Below are positions 8,755 to 16,831 of a DNA stretch of 64,000 bases, one piece after another (position 1 is the first letter of the stretch; every line of letters starts with the position of its first letter). The stretch is taken from positions 62,001-126,000 of the forward strand of contig JAWSVD010000074.1 in NCBI GenBank assembly GCA_033852095.1, written 5' to 3'. Under the pieces are notes generated by a model. The model did not search any database and was not told the origin of the DNA. It saw only the letters and a list, made by a program, of their open reading frames with translations. The DNA comes from CALCKW01 sp033852095. Lineage in GTDB: Bacteria > Pseudomonadota > Gammaproteobacteria > CALCKW01. A program made the translations under genes and the position numbers.

Positions 8755-9350
8755 GCTTTTAGTCCTGTTTGCTCACCGTCCATCAAGGGCCGGAATTTTG
8801 CTTCGATGGCCTCACGTGCGCGAAAAATGCGCGATCTCACGGTACCGATAGGACAATCCATTGCCACTGCGATTTCGTCATAACTCAAACCGTCAAATTC
8901 CCGCAGCGCGATGGCGGTGCGCAGATCGACAGGCAGGTCTTCAATCGCCTCGTGGATAGCGCTGCGCAATTCGTCGGTGCGGGCTTCTCGTTCGGGAGTG
9001 GCGATATCATGCAAACGCTCTGCCGCCGCCAAGTGCGCGTTGTCATCGGCGTCTACCGAGCGCTCCACATTCCGTCGTCCGGCCGATACCAAGTGGTTTT
9101 TAGCTGCGTTCACCGCGATGCGGTAGAGCCAGGTATAGAAGGCACTGTCACCGCGAAAATTTTTCAGTCCGCGGTAGGCTTTGATGAAAGCCTCCTGGCA
9201 GACATCGGGCACGTCGGAGCCGTTGTTGACGTAACGGGCGACCAAGTTGGCCACCTTGTGCTGGTATTTCAGCACGAGCAGGTTGTAGGCGTTGGTATCA
9301 CCGCGTTGCACACGCCTTACCAAGGCCAAATCGGCTTCATTACTGGTCAT
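8751..9350 (-). CDS. rpoE: RNA polymerase sigma factor RpoE (AlgU-like)
   Basis: Extracytoplasmic-function sigma factor, 199 residues. Region 2 includes DVCQEAFIKAYRGLKNFRGDSAFYTWLYRIAVNAAKNHL (given here only as positions about 48-87), and region 4 has the helix-turn-helix LSYDEIAVAMDCPIGTVRSR near 155-174. Region 2 and 4 motifs match RpoE/AlgU. A sigma-E-like promoter at 9382-9409 suggests autoregulation. It heads the operon rpoE-rseA-rseC-mucD and probably the downstream genes to recO, though other promoters may exist. Confidence 0.97.
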   Translation of the reverse strand: MTSNEADLALVRRVQRGDTNAYNLLVLKYQHKVANLVARYVNNGSDVPDVCQEAFIKAYRGLKNFRGDSAFYTWLYRIAVNAAKNHLVSAGRRNVERSVDADDNAHLAAAERLHDIATPEREARTDELRSAIHEAIEDLPVDLRTAIALREFDGLSYDEIAVAMDCPIGTVRSRIFRAREAIEAKFRPLMDGEQTGLKA

Positions 9351-9381
9351 TGCTACTCGCTGTTAGTGGCTTAGCTGATGC

Positions 9382-9409
9382 TGAGACTACCAGACACGGC
9401 CAAAGTTCC
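9382..9409 (-). promoter_or_regulatory. Sigma-E-type promoter upstream of rpoE
   Basis: On the minus strand GGAACTT (9409-9403) is followed after 16 bases by TCTCA (9386-9382), close to the sigma-E consensus GGAACTT-N16/17-TCTGA. It lies 32 bases ahead of the rpoE ATG. It fits an autoregulated rpoE promoter. Confidence 0.7.
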
Positions 9410-9432
9410 GGTTTTGCGCCCGCAAAAGCCGA

Positions 9433-9472
9433 CCCTGTCACAGCTGCAACACTTTGTTGCACAGGCACAGGG
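9433..9472 (-). terminator. Imperfect nested inverted repeat after orn, possible terminator
   Basis: CCCTGT/ACAGGG (9433-9438 and 9467-9472) encloses TGCAAC/GTTGCA (9445-9450 and 9456-9461). It lies just downstream of the orn stop, and on the minus strand only a short T run follows a few bases later. Possible terminator or structured spacer before the rpoE promoter. Confidence 0.4.
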
Positions 9473-9486
9473 CGCTTGCAGAACGT

Positions 9487-10032
9487 CTAGATCGAAAGCA
9501 CGGTTTTCCGGTAGTAGCGCAACTCCTCGATGGACTCCCGTATATCGTCCAGAGCCTGATGCGTGGCTTTTTTCTGGAAGCCCGCCATTTTCTCCGGCGC
9601 CCAGCGTTTCACCAGCTCTTTCAATGTGGATACATCCAAATTTCTGTAGTGAAAGAAGGCCTCCAGGGACGGCATCAATCGCGCCATGAAACGCCGGTCC
9701 TGGCAGATGCTGTTGCCGCACATGGGCGAGACCCCGGTCGGCACCCACTGCGCCAGAAACTCGATGGTCGCCAACTCCGCGTCATTGGCGGTGTGCGTCG
9801 ATTGGCGAACCCTTTCGATCAGACCCGAAGCGCCGTGGTGGCTTTGATTCCAGTCATCCATGCCCGCCATGACCGACTCGCTCTGGTGCACGGCCAGCAC
9901 CGGGCCCTCCGCCAGTGTATTGAGGTTCACGTCGGTGATGATGGTCGCGATTTCGATGATCACGTCCTGCTGCGGCTCCAGACCGGTCATTTCTAGGTCG
10001 ATCCAAATCAAGTTGTCTTTGCTGGGCTGCAT
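9487..10032 (-). CDS. orn: Oligoribonuclease
   Basis: A 181-residue DEDDh 3'-5' exoribonuclease that finishes RNA decay by degrading dinucleotides, including pGpG from c-di-GMP breakdown. Catalytic Asp12 and Glu14 lie in WIDLEMTG; the later DEDDh residues fall in the SMCGNSICQDRRF-like and THQALDDIRESIEEL segments, including the His and last Asp. A longer in-frame reading to 10326 overlaps rsgA and is rejected; the ATG at 10032 gives a standard-length protein. Transcribed divergently from rsgA. Confidence 0.96.
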   Translation of the reverse strand: MQPSKDNLIWIDLEMTGLEPQQDVIIEIATIITDVNLNTLAEGPVLAVHQSESVMAGMDDWNQSHHGASGLIERVRQSTHTANDAELATIEFLAQWVPTGVSPMCGNSICQDRRFMARLMPSLEAFFHYRNLDVSTLKELVKRWAPEKMAGFQKKATHQALDDIRESIEELRYYRKTVLSI

Positions 10033-10108
10033 GTGCGCTATTTGTGGTTGTGGACAGGCCTCCAGTATAGTGCATCCCATCCCTACTCTGGAGCCTTCGC
10101 CCCGCCCT

Positions 10109-11020
10109 ATGTCCTCTTCAAACACCGCTGTACAAATCGGCCGGGTCGTCGCCGTGCACCGCTCGCACTGGCTCATCCAGGGCAAAGACAAGGCCCTGCA
10201 CAAGGCGACCGCCAAATACAAAGCCGGGGCACCGGTGGTCGGCGACCGGGTGCGCTTCAGTGACGCCAGCGGCGGGCTGGTCCACATCGACAGCATCGAG
10301 CCGCGCGACTCTACCCTGCAGCGCATCGACCGCCGCGGTCAGCCCAAACCGCTGGCCGCAAACCACACCCGGCTGGTGGTGGTCTGCGCGCCCGCGCCCG
10401 GCATCGACCGCCTCTTGATCGATCAATACTTGGTCGCGGCGGACCACGGCGGCGTGCGCCCGCTGTTGGTGGTCAACAAATCTGACCTGATCGAGGACAT
10501 CGCGTCGCTCGATCCGATGCTGGCCAGCTACCAGAGCGCCCGCTGCGACAGTGTGCTGACCTGCGCCGAGACGGGCGACGGGCTGGCAGAGCTCAGCGAC
10601 AAGCTGCGCGGCCAAGTGGCGATCTTTGTAGGCCCCTCCGGCGTCGGCAAGTCCTCGATCATCCAGCACTTTGTGCCCGACCGTGACATACGCGTGGGCG
10701 CCCTGTCCGCCGCCGGCATGGGATCGCACACCACCACTGCCTCCGTCTGGTACGACTTGGAAGACGAGGGCGCGGTGATCGACAGCCCGGGCGTGCGTGA
10801 GTTCAGGCTCGACCACATCCCCGTGGAAACAGTGCGCGCGGGCTTTTTGGAGATCGCCGAGCTGGCGCAGTCTTGTAAATTTTCAAACTGCAGCCACCGC
10901 CATGAACCCGACTGCGAGGTCCGCTCCGCCGTCAACGACAAGACGCTCGACGGCTTGCGCTACAAAAACTACCTGCATTTGCTGGCCGAAGCGGAAGAAG
11001 CGGCAAAACCTCGCAGTTAA
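10109..11020 (+). CDS. rsgA: Ribosome small-subunit GTPase RsgA
   Basis: Circularly permuted GTPase that checks late 30S maturation. The 303 residues show an N-terminal OB fold, NKSD (G4) before the P-loop GPSGVGKSS (G1) and DSPGVRE (G3), that is, the permuted order typical of RsgA. The C-terminal zinc knuckle (C-x5-C-x-H-x5-C type, CKFSNCSHRHEPDCEV) is intact. Start chosen at the ATG (10109) giving a normal length; a longer in-frame ORF from 9860 overlaps orn. orn-rsgA divergence is common in gammaproteobacteria. Confidence 0.96.
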   Translation: MSSSNTAVQIGRVVAVHRSHWLIQGKDKALHKATAKYKAGAPVVGDRVRFSDASGGLVHIDSIEPRDSTLQRIDRRGQPKPLAANHTRLVVVCAPAPGIDRLLIDQYLVAADHGGVRPLLVVNKSDLIEDIASLDPMLASYQSARCDSVLTCAETGDGLAELSDKLRGQVAIFVGPSGVGKSSIIQHFVPDRDIRVGALSAAGMGSHTTTASVWYDLEDEGAVIDSPGVREFRLDHIPVETVRAGFLEIAELAQSCKFSNCSHRHEPDCEVRSAVNDKTLDGLRYKNYLHLLAEAEEAAKPRS

Positions 11021-11156
11021 AGACATCCGCGCCCACGGTCAGCTTTCGAGCTATTAGAATCGCCCTGCGGCGCACAGGGAAATCACAAGCTCAATTCGCA
11101 GACTCTCTCAAGGAGTCACTGCTGGTCATCTACGCCACTCATCAGCCCACGGCTGC

Positions 11157-11768
11157 TCACAGCGGCTGATCAGATATCGACTTCACCGCGTAACCGGTGT
11201 CTGCGCAGTGTTCCACCACACTGCAGCCGCAATTAGCCACTCTCGGCTCAGCCCACATTTGCGACAAGGGCCAACCGAGGTACTGCAGCAACAGGGCTTT
11301 GATCATCCCCCCGTGGCTCACGATCAGCACGCGTTGGCCGGGATGATTTTCAACGATTTTCGATACGGCGGCCGAGCCACGCGCCTGCAGCTGCGCGAAA
11401 GTCTCCGCGCCTGCGAGCGCGAACTGACCGGGCTGTTCAAAGAAGAAGCCGTGCTGCTCAGGGTACTGCAGCGCTATGTCCGGCAGCAGGCAGCCTTCCC
11501 AAGGGCCCAGGGAGATTTCTCGCAGCCCTTCGTGGCTGTTCATCGCAGCACTTTCCCCGCCCAAAAGCGCGTGCAGCGTCTGCTGCGCTCTGGCACTGGT
11601 GCTGCTGTAGGCGGCGTCGCAATTCAGCGCGATCATCTCGGCGCTCCTGCTCTGCGCCTGAGCTACGCCACGCTCATTCAAATCGGTGTTGGCCCAGCCT
11701 TGCATGCGGCCCTCGGCGTTCCAGACTGTCTCGCCATGCCGAACAAAAAACAACTGCGTAACTGACAT
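11157..11768 (-). CDS. Histidine phosphatase family protein
   Basis: A 203-residue member of the phosphoglycerate mutase/acid phosphatase superfamily. The catalytic RHG motif is at about 10-12 (LFFVRHGETVWN) and the second His lies in VLIVSHGGMIKALL near 152-165. Specificity cannot be read; relatives include alpha-ribazole phosphatase (CobC), interesting because corrinoid genes lie nearby, but that is only a possibility. Start ATG at 11768 has GAGG upstream; a GTG three bases earlier is the alternative. Confidence 0.85.
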   Translation of the reverse strand: MSVTQLFFVRHGETVWNAEGRMQGWANTDLNERGVAQAQSRSAEMIALNCDAAYSSTSARAQQTLHALLGGESAAMNSHEGLREISLGPWEGCLLPDIALQYPEQHGFFFEQPGQFALAGAETFAQLQARGSAAVSKIVENHPGQRVLIVSHGGMIKALLLQYLGWPLSQMWAEPRVANCGCSVVEHCADTGYAVKSISDQPL

Positions 11769-11811
11769 CACCCGCCCTCAAAAAAGTATCACTAGACAGT
11801 GAATTATCGCA

Positions 11812-11845
11812 CACAAAAAAAGGGCCATAGAGTGATCTATGGCCC
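11812..11845 (-). terminator. Rho-independent terminator of fhs
   Basis: Perfect 10-bp stem GGGCCATAGA/TCTATGGCCC with a 4-base loop (11822-11845). On the minus strand it is followed by a run of seven or more Ts (plus-strand A tract 11814-11821). It lies about 60 bp after the fhs stop. Confidence 0.85.
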
Positions 11846-11906
11846 TCCACCAGAACAAACTGATGCTTTGAGCGCCGAAACTTCGGCGTTCAAAAAATGG
11901 CTAGCG

Positions 11907-13583
11907 CTAGAACAGGCCCTCGACCAAGCCCTGATCGTCGAGGCGGATTTTGTTGGCGCTCGGCACGCGTGGCAGGCCCGGCATGGTCATGATGTCGCCG
12001 CAGACCACCACGATAAAGCCCGCACCCGCCGACAGACGGACCTCCCGGACGGGCACCACATGACCGGTGGGCGCACCGATGAGGTTCGGGTCTGTGGAAA
12101 AGCTGTACTGCGTTTTCGCCATGCACACGGGGAACTCCCCATAACCCATCTCGGTAAATTGGCGCAATTTGTCGCGCACTTTTTTATCCGCCACCACTTC
12201 ACTGGCGCCATAGAGCTGCGTGGCGATGGTGCTGATCTTATCCCACAGCGGCAGGGCATCATCGTAGATCGGAGCGAACTGCGAGCTGCCACCGTCCACC
12301 AGCTCCACCACGTGCCGCGCGAGCTCTTCGGTGCCCGCGCTGCCTTCCGCCCAGTGATTGGCCAGCACCGCTTTTACGCCCAACTCTTCTGCCGCCGCCT
12401 GCACCGCAGCCACTTCGGCGTCGGTATCGGCGCTGAAGCGATTGATCGCCACCACCACCGGCACGCCGAAGCTCTTCACGTTGCGCACATGGCGCGCCAA
12501 GTTTTCGCAGCCGCTGGTAACCGCATCAACGTTCTCTGCTCCCAGTTCTTTTTTGTTCACCCCGCCGTGCATTTTCAAGGCCCGAACAGTGGCGACAACA
12601 ACTGCGGCATCAGGCGACAAACCCGCTTTTCTGCACTTGATATCGAAGAACTTCTCCGCGCCTAGGTCCGCACCAAAACCCGCCTCGGTGACCACATAGT
12701 CCGCCAATTTAAGCGCTGCACGGGTTGCAATAACCGTATTGCAACCGTGCGCAATATTGGCAAAGGGGCCGCCGTGAATAAAGGCGGGGTTGTTCTCCAG
12801 AGTCTGTACCAGATTGGGCGCGAGCGCGTCTTTGAGCAGCACGGTCATGGCGCCGTCTGCGCTCAGCTGGCTCGCCGTGATGGGCTTTCGCTCGCGGGTC
12901 TCAGCGACTACGATGCGGCCGATGCGCTCTTGCAAATCCTGTAGATCGTTTGCCAGACAAAAGATCGCCATGATTTCGGAGGCCACCGTGATGTCGAATC
13001 CATCCTCACGTGGGTAGCCGTTCGCCACACCGCCCAAGCTGCTGTTGATATTGCGCAGGGAGCGGTCATTCATGTCGACCACCCGGCGCCAGGCGACCCG
13101 GCGAGAATCGATGCCGAGTTCATTGCCCCAATAAATGTGGTTGTCGATCATGGTGGACAATAAATTGTGCGCCGCACCAATGGCGTGAAAATCGCCGGTG
13201 AAATGCAAGTTGATGTCCTCCATCGGCACCACCTGCGCATAACCGCCGCCGGCGGCCCCGCCCTTCACGCCAAAACAGGGACCCAGAGACGGCTCGCGCA
13301 GACACATCATCGCCTTCTTGCCGATTTTATTCAGGCCATCACCCAGCCCAACCGTAGTGGTGGTTTTACCCTCGCCCGCTGGTGTGGGGCTGATCGCGGT
13401 CACTAGCACTAGCTTGCCATCGGGCTTGTCCGCAAGGCCGGCGATATAATCCAAGGCGACTTTTGCCTTGTAATGGCCGTAGGGTTGCAGGGCCTCATCG
13501 GGTATTTGCAGTTGCTCTGCAATTTGGCTTACGCGCTGCATGGACGCTTCGCGCGCTATCTCAATATCTGTTTTGACCGACAT
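11907..13583 (-). CDS. fhs: Formate-tetrahydrofolate ligase
   Basis: ATP-dependent enzyme joining formate and THF to 10-formyl-THF, and reversible in the direction of formate release. The 558-residue length is standard. The ATP-binding P-loop PTPAGEGKT sits at about 66-74, followed by conserved GLGDGL and the RRVVDMNDRSLRNIN segment. The start at 13583 has GGAG upstream; a longer start is rejected. Context with serine dehydratase, a MetF-like reductase and corrinoid methyl transfer suggests it balances the THF one-carbon pool during demethylation. Confidence 0.97.
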   Translation of the reverse strand: MSVKTDIEIAREASMQRVSQIAEQLQIPDEALQPYGHYKAKVALDYIAGLADKPDGKLVLVTAISPTPAGEGKTTTTVGLGDGLNKIGKKAMMCLREPSLGPCFGVKGGAAGGGYAQVVPMEDINLHFTGDFHAIGAAHNLLSTMIDNHIYWGNELGIDSRRVAWRRVVDMNDRSLRNINSSLGGVANGYPREDGFDITVASEIMAIFCLANDLQDLQERIGRIVVAETRERKPITASQLSADGAMTVLLKDALAPNLVQTLENNPAFIHGGPFANIAHGCNTVIATRAALKLADYVVTEAGFGADLGAEKFFDIKCRKAGLSPDAAVVVATVRALKMHGGVNKKELGAENVDAVTSGCENLARHVRNVKSFGVPVVVAINRFSADTDAEVAAVQAAAEELGVKAVLANHWAEGSAGTEELARHVVELVDGGSSQFAPIYDDALPLWDKISTIATQLYGASEVVADKKVRDKLRQFTEMGYGEFPVCMAKTQYSFSTDPNLIGAPTGHVVPVREVRLSAGAGFIVVVCGDIMTMPGLPRVPSANKIRLDDQGLVEGLF

Positions 13584-13696
13584 AAGGACTCCGATTTTAA
13601 AGCCAATAAAGCACGGCTTCACGGCATTAAAAACCCGTTAAACGCGCTTGTTTAAGTTAAAAAACAACGTCAAACACCCGAAATAAAAGCAACTCA

Positions 13697-13715
13697 CGCT
13701 GTGATTATCACAGCG
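13697..13715. promoter_or_regulatory. Perfect inverted repeat upstream of fhs, candidate operator
   Basis: CGCTGTGA-TTA-TCACAGCG is a perfect 8-bp inverted repeat with a 3-base centre, in the spacer upstream of fhs. It resembles a CRP site (TGTGA/TCACA) but the central spacing is 3, not 6 bases, so it is more likely a binding site for another dimeric regulator. Confidence 0.45.
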
Positions 13716-13978
13716 CAAACGATCGATCTATAAACGAGAAATACAACCGACTTCACGTATCAGCCCTGACACCGGGCACTCACTGTCGCCTTATCTGTCG
13801 GCTGAATGTACACACGCTCGCCAGAAGCACCGGTCCTCTGAGCGACTCATCAACCAAAGAAAACGACAAAGCAATGCAAATGCGACTGATGACGACGCAT
13901 CTCGGCAAGTGCGTTGGCAAAGGCATATACAGCCACTACAGCTGTGTCAGAATGAACTTTGCTTGAGGGAAAGCCGCT

Positions 13979-14128
13979 GTGCATCGGGGTTTTCATGTGG
14001 CCTATGCAAAGTACGCCGGCTCGATAATTCGCGGCGGCTACTTCTGCGACCCGATAAATCATGCACCTTTCACCACAGGAGACTGTGAGCCATTCAGAGA
14101 ATCCCGCGGCACGGAGATGAACCACTAA
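13979..14128 (+). CDS. Possible small ORF, 49 aa
   Basis: A GTG-started 49-codon frame preceded by GAGGG at a fair distance, in the 665-bp spacer between fhs and the GlxA-like gene. The product has a balanced composition with Cys at 23 and 37 and no obvious signal or membrane segment. I know of no match. An overlapping minus-strand frame (13850-14143) exists, so this may be chance. The rest of the 13584-14248 spacer holds the inverted repeat at 13697 and presumably the two promoters, nothing else I can name. Confidence 0.2.
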   Translation: MHRGFHVAYAKYAGSIIRGGYFCDPINHAPFTTGDCEPFRESRGTEMNH

Positions 14129-14248
14129 AACCCAAGGCACCATTATGTTGCTCTGGGGTAAACGGCGATCCGCGCTTTCAGTGACTGTGACGCTGAGTAT
14201 CCAGGATGGATTAATTCAGATATTCCTAGCAAGAGTAGAACGCTGACC

Positions 14249-15250
14249 ATGCAACCCAACGACCGCAGCAACACACCGCTCAGCCTATCAATAAACACGC
14301 CCGTGCACCGCATGGCCGTTGTGCTTATGCCGGACTTCCCCTTGATGGCCTTCAGCAACATCACCGAGCCCCTGCGGGCCGCGAACAGACTCAGCGGCAA
14401 ACAACTCTACAGTTGGAACTGTCTGTCTTTAGACGGAGAAGAAGTCAGCTGCAGCAGCGGCATCACACTTGGCTGCACCGGCAAGCTGAGCGACAGCGAG
14501 AAATACCAGACTGTCTTGGTGTGCTCCGGCCTGCCAGTCAGCCAGGAGTCGATCAAACCCTATCACCACGGCCTGTGGCAACACGCCAACCGTGGCAGCA
14601 CCCTGGGTGGTGTCAGCTCGGGCTCTCTGGTGCTGGCCAGTGCCGGCCTGCTGGACAATCACCAGTGCACCATCCACTGGGAGTACATCGTCAGCTTCGC
14701 CGAGAGCTACCCGCAACTGGACATCGTCGATCAGCTCTACGTCATGGACCGTAAACGCTACAGCTGCTCCGGCGGCACGGCTGCCATGGACATGATGCTG
14801 GCGATGATCGCCGAGGAACACGGCAACACTTTGGCGGCGGAGGTGGCGAGCCAGTTTATCCACGACCGCACCCGCAGCGCCAGCGAACACCAGCGCCTCG
14901 CCGAAGACGCGCTCAACGCCCGGCAATCGCAAAAGATGGCCGCCGCCATCAACCTGATGCGCAGTAACCTCGACGAACCACTGGCGCCGCACCGGCTCGC
15001 CGAGCGGGTGAATCTGTCACTGCGGCAGCTGGAGAGACTGTTCAAAAAACACAAGGCGCTGACGCCCCAGCACTACTACCTCGCCATGCGACTGGACCAG
15101 TCCAGGCGCTTCGTCACCCAGACCGCCCGCCCGCTCTACGACATTGCGGTCGCGGTGGGTTTTGTTTCACAATCGCACTTCAGCAAGTGTTACCGCGAGC
15201 GCTTTGGCATGACCCCGATGCAAGACCGCGGCAGCGCATCGTCCCATTGA
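14249..15250 (+). CDS. GlxA-family AraC-type transcription regulator (GbdR-like)
   Basis: A 333-residue regulator with an N-terminal DJ-1/PfpI-like sensing domain (residues about 20-195) and a C-terminal AraC helix-turn-helix pair (about 230-325, LAERVNLSLRQLERLFKKHK and DIAVAVGFVSQSHFSKCYRERFG). Regulators of this type include GbdR, CdhR and SouR, which sense glycine betaine/dimethylglycine, carnitine and sarcosine. It lies opposite fhs and 20 bp ahead of a hydroxyacid dehydrogenase, so it plausibly controls the methylamine/one-carbon genes. The effector is unproven. Confidence 0.9.
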   Translation: MQPNDRSNTPLSLSINTPVHRMAVVLMPDFPLMAFSNITEPLRAANRLSGKQLYSWNCLSLDGEEVSCSSGITLGCTGKLSDSEKYQTVLVCSGLPVSQESIKPYHHGLWQHANRGSTLGGVSSGSLVLASAGLLDNHQCTIHWEYIVSFAESYPQLDIVDQLYVMDRKRYSCSGGTAAMDMMLAMIAEEHGNTLAAEVASQFIHDRTRSASEHQRLAEDALNARQSQKMAAAINLMRSNLDEPLAPHRLAERVNLSLRQLERLFKKHKALTPQHYYLAMRLDQSRRFVTQTARPLYDIAVAVGFVSQSHFSKCYRERFGMTPMQDRGSASSH

Positions 15251-15269
15251 ACCACCGCAGCGGAAAACC

Positions 15270-16196
15270 ATGAGCCTGTTGATCTACTCCTCCAACGCAC
15301 GCCGCTACGCGCATTGGCGCGCCGAATTTGCAGCCTGCGCCCCCGATCTCACCGTGGTCTACGGCCTCGAACAGGCCGACGATGAGGTTGAATACGCCCT
15401 GGTTTGGCAGCCACCGCACGGCTTCCTGAAAACCCTGCCCCGGCTCAAAGCCATCTTCTCCATGGGCGCCGGTGTCGATCACCTCAGCGCCGACCCCGAG
15501 CTGCCCGCGGTGCCGTTGATCCGGCAAAGAGACGCCGGCATGGGGACGCAGATGGCCGAATACGCGCTCTACGCGGCACTGCATTACCAGCGCGATTTCG
15601 ACCGCATGCGCATCCACCAGTTGACCGCTCACTGGGATAACGCCGTCAGCCAAGTCAGGCCCCGACTCAAAGTGGGCATACTGGGCATGGGCACCCTGGG
15701 CTCGGTGGTCGCACAATCCCTGTGGGACAATGGCTTCCCCGTCAGTGGCTGGTCACGCACCGCCAAGGACATGCCGAACATCCGCTGTTTCGCAGGGCAA
15801 TCTCAATTGGGCTTGTTCTTGGCGCAGACCGAGCTGCTGGTGTGCCTGCTGCCCGACACAGCAGACACCCGCGGCATCATCGACAGCGAACTGCTGGCGC
15901 AACTGCCCGCCGGGGCGGTGGTGGTGAATGTGGCACGGGGTGCGCTGGTGGTGGACGATGACTTGTTGGCAGCGCTGGACAGCAATCATATTCGCGGCGC
16001 CATGCTCGACGTATTTCACACCGAGCCCCTGCCCGCAGCGCATCGTTACTGGCGCCACCCCAAGGTGGTGCTCAGCCCGCACGTGGCAGCGGAGACGGTC
16101 TACGCCCAATCGGCGCAGCAGGTCAGCGCGGAAATAGCCCGTATGGATCAGGGCTTGGCGCCCACTGAATCGGTGGACCTCAGCCGCGGTTATTGA
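15270..16196 (+). CDS. ghrA: D-2-hydroxyacid dehydrogenase, glyoxylate/hydroxypyruvate reductase A type
   Basis: A 308-residue NAD(P)-dependent dehydrogenase. The Rossmann motif GILGMGTLGSVVAQSL is at about 135-150, and the acid-base His lies in PKVVLSPHVAAET near 268-280, with Arg in VNVARGALVVDDDLL near 221-235. Closest to the GhrA group that reduces glyoxylate and hydroxypyruvate to glycolate and glycerate. With the glycerate 2-kinase at 25.3 kb it could take serine-derived carbon to 2-phosphoglycerate. Twenty bases after the GlxA-like gene; its end overlaps the next gene on the other strand by 7 bp. Confidence 0.85.
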   Translation: MSLLIYSSNARRYAHWRAEFAACAPDLTVVYGLEQADDEVEYALVWQPPHGFLKTLPRLKAIFSMGAGVDHLSADPELPAVPLIRQRDAGMGTQMAEYALYAALHYQRDFDRMRIHQLTAHWDNAVSQVRPRLKVGILGMGTLGSVVAQSLWDNGFPVSGWSRTAKDMPNIRCFAGQSQLGLFLAQTELLVCLLPDTADTRGIIDSELLAQLPAGAVVVNVARGALVVDDDLLAALDSNHIRGAMLDVFHTEPLPAAHRYWRHPKVVLSPHVAAETVYAQSAQQVSAEIARMDQGLAPTESVDLSRGY

Positions 16197-16708
16197 ACAT
16201 CCTTGCAGGCGAGTGTGTCCGAGCTCTCGCGCCAGAAGCGAAAAGCGCGCTCTTCGCAGACGCGCAGGCGGCGGCTGAACTCCCGCGCGATGTTCATATA
16301 AAACAAGGTAAAAACAGCGGTGTCGTAACGCTGCAGCGCAGAGAAAGCCTCCGCCCCTACCGTCAGGGCCACGCAGTCCTCTCGGGCGTGCACACTGTAA
16401 CCACGCGGCTGCAAATCGATGCCGGCGGCTTCACCAAAGGAATCTCCCGGCAAAAATTCGCGCAGTACAAAGCTGCTGTGCTCGTCTTCCAGCGAGGCAA
16501 CTGCACGCCCTCTGAGCAGCACAAACATGCCCTGATCGCCCTGGCCCGCGCGGAAAAAACTCTCACCCGCAGGTATACGCACATCGATGGTGTGCAACAG
16601 CAAGTGCTGCAAAGCGTCTTCGCTGAGACCCCCAAAGACGGGCATACTCTGCAGGCTCTCGATGGCCAATTCCGGCGTATTCGTTGTATTTGAGGAGCTG
16701 GCGTTCAA
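16190..16708 (-). CDS. Cyclic nucleotide-binding domain protein without DNA-binding domain
   Basis: A 172-residue protein that is essentially one CNB (Crp-type beta-roll) domain, residues about 22-140 (QSMPVFGGLSEDALQHLL at the start, then GDSFGEAAGIDLQPRGYSVHA in the phosphate-binding cassette region). No helix-turn-helix follows, so it is not a complete Crp/Fnr regulator. The cassette Arg appears (GEAAG...PRGYS). Ligand and partner are unknown. It converges on ghrA and is divergent from sdaA. Confidence 0.8.
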   Translation of the reverse strand: MNASSSNTTNTPELAIESLQSMPVFGGLSEDALQHLLLHTIDVRIPAGESFFRAGQGDQGMFVLLRGRAVASLEDEHSSFVLREFLPGDSFGEAAGIDLQPRGYSVHAREDCVALTVGAEAFSALQRYDTAVFTLFYMNIAREFSRRLRVCEERAFRFWRESSDTLACKDVQ

Positions 16709-16831
16709 ATTTCTTCCGTCCTGTGTCGTCTTGTAGACTGGGATTGTCTCTCCTTAGCAAGGGTTGATCCCACCTCGGCACGAGAATAGCTCTCTGTAAA
16801 CCACACCCGCTCAAAGAGCCTAGGATATTCC

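Noticed and set aside
9860..10108. N-terminal extension of rsgA
   Set aside because: The extra 83 codons overlap orn on the other strand and lack RsgA features; the ATG at 10109 is the proper start.
13697..13715. CRP binding site upstream of fhs
   Set aside because: Half-sites match but the centre is 3 bases, not 6; listed as a dyad with unknown regulator.
13850..14143. 97-codon minus-strand ORF in the fhs-glxA spacer
   Set aside because: Composition unlike a real protein and overlaps a more protein-like plus-strand frame; neither is convincing.
16709..16831. Glycine riboswitch upstream of sdaA
   Set aside because: The typical paired aptamer core is absent.
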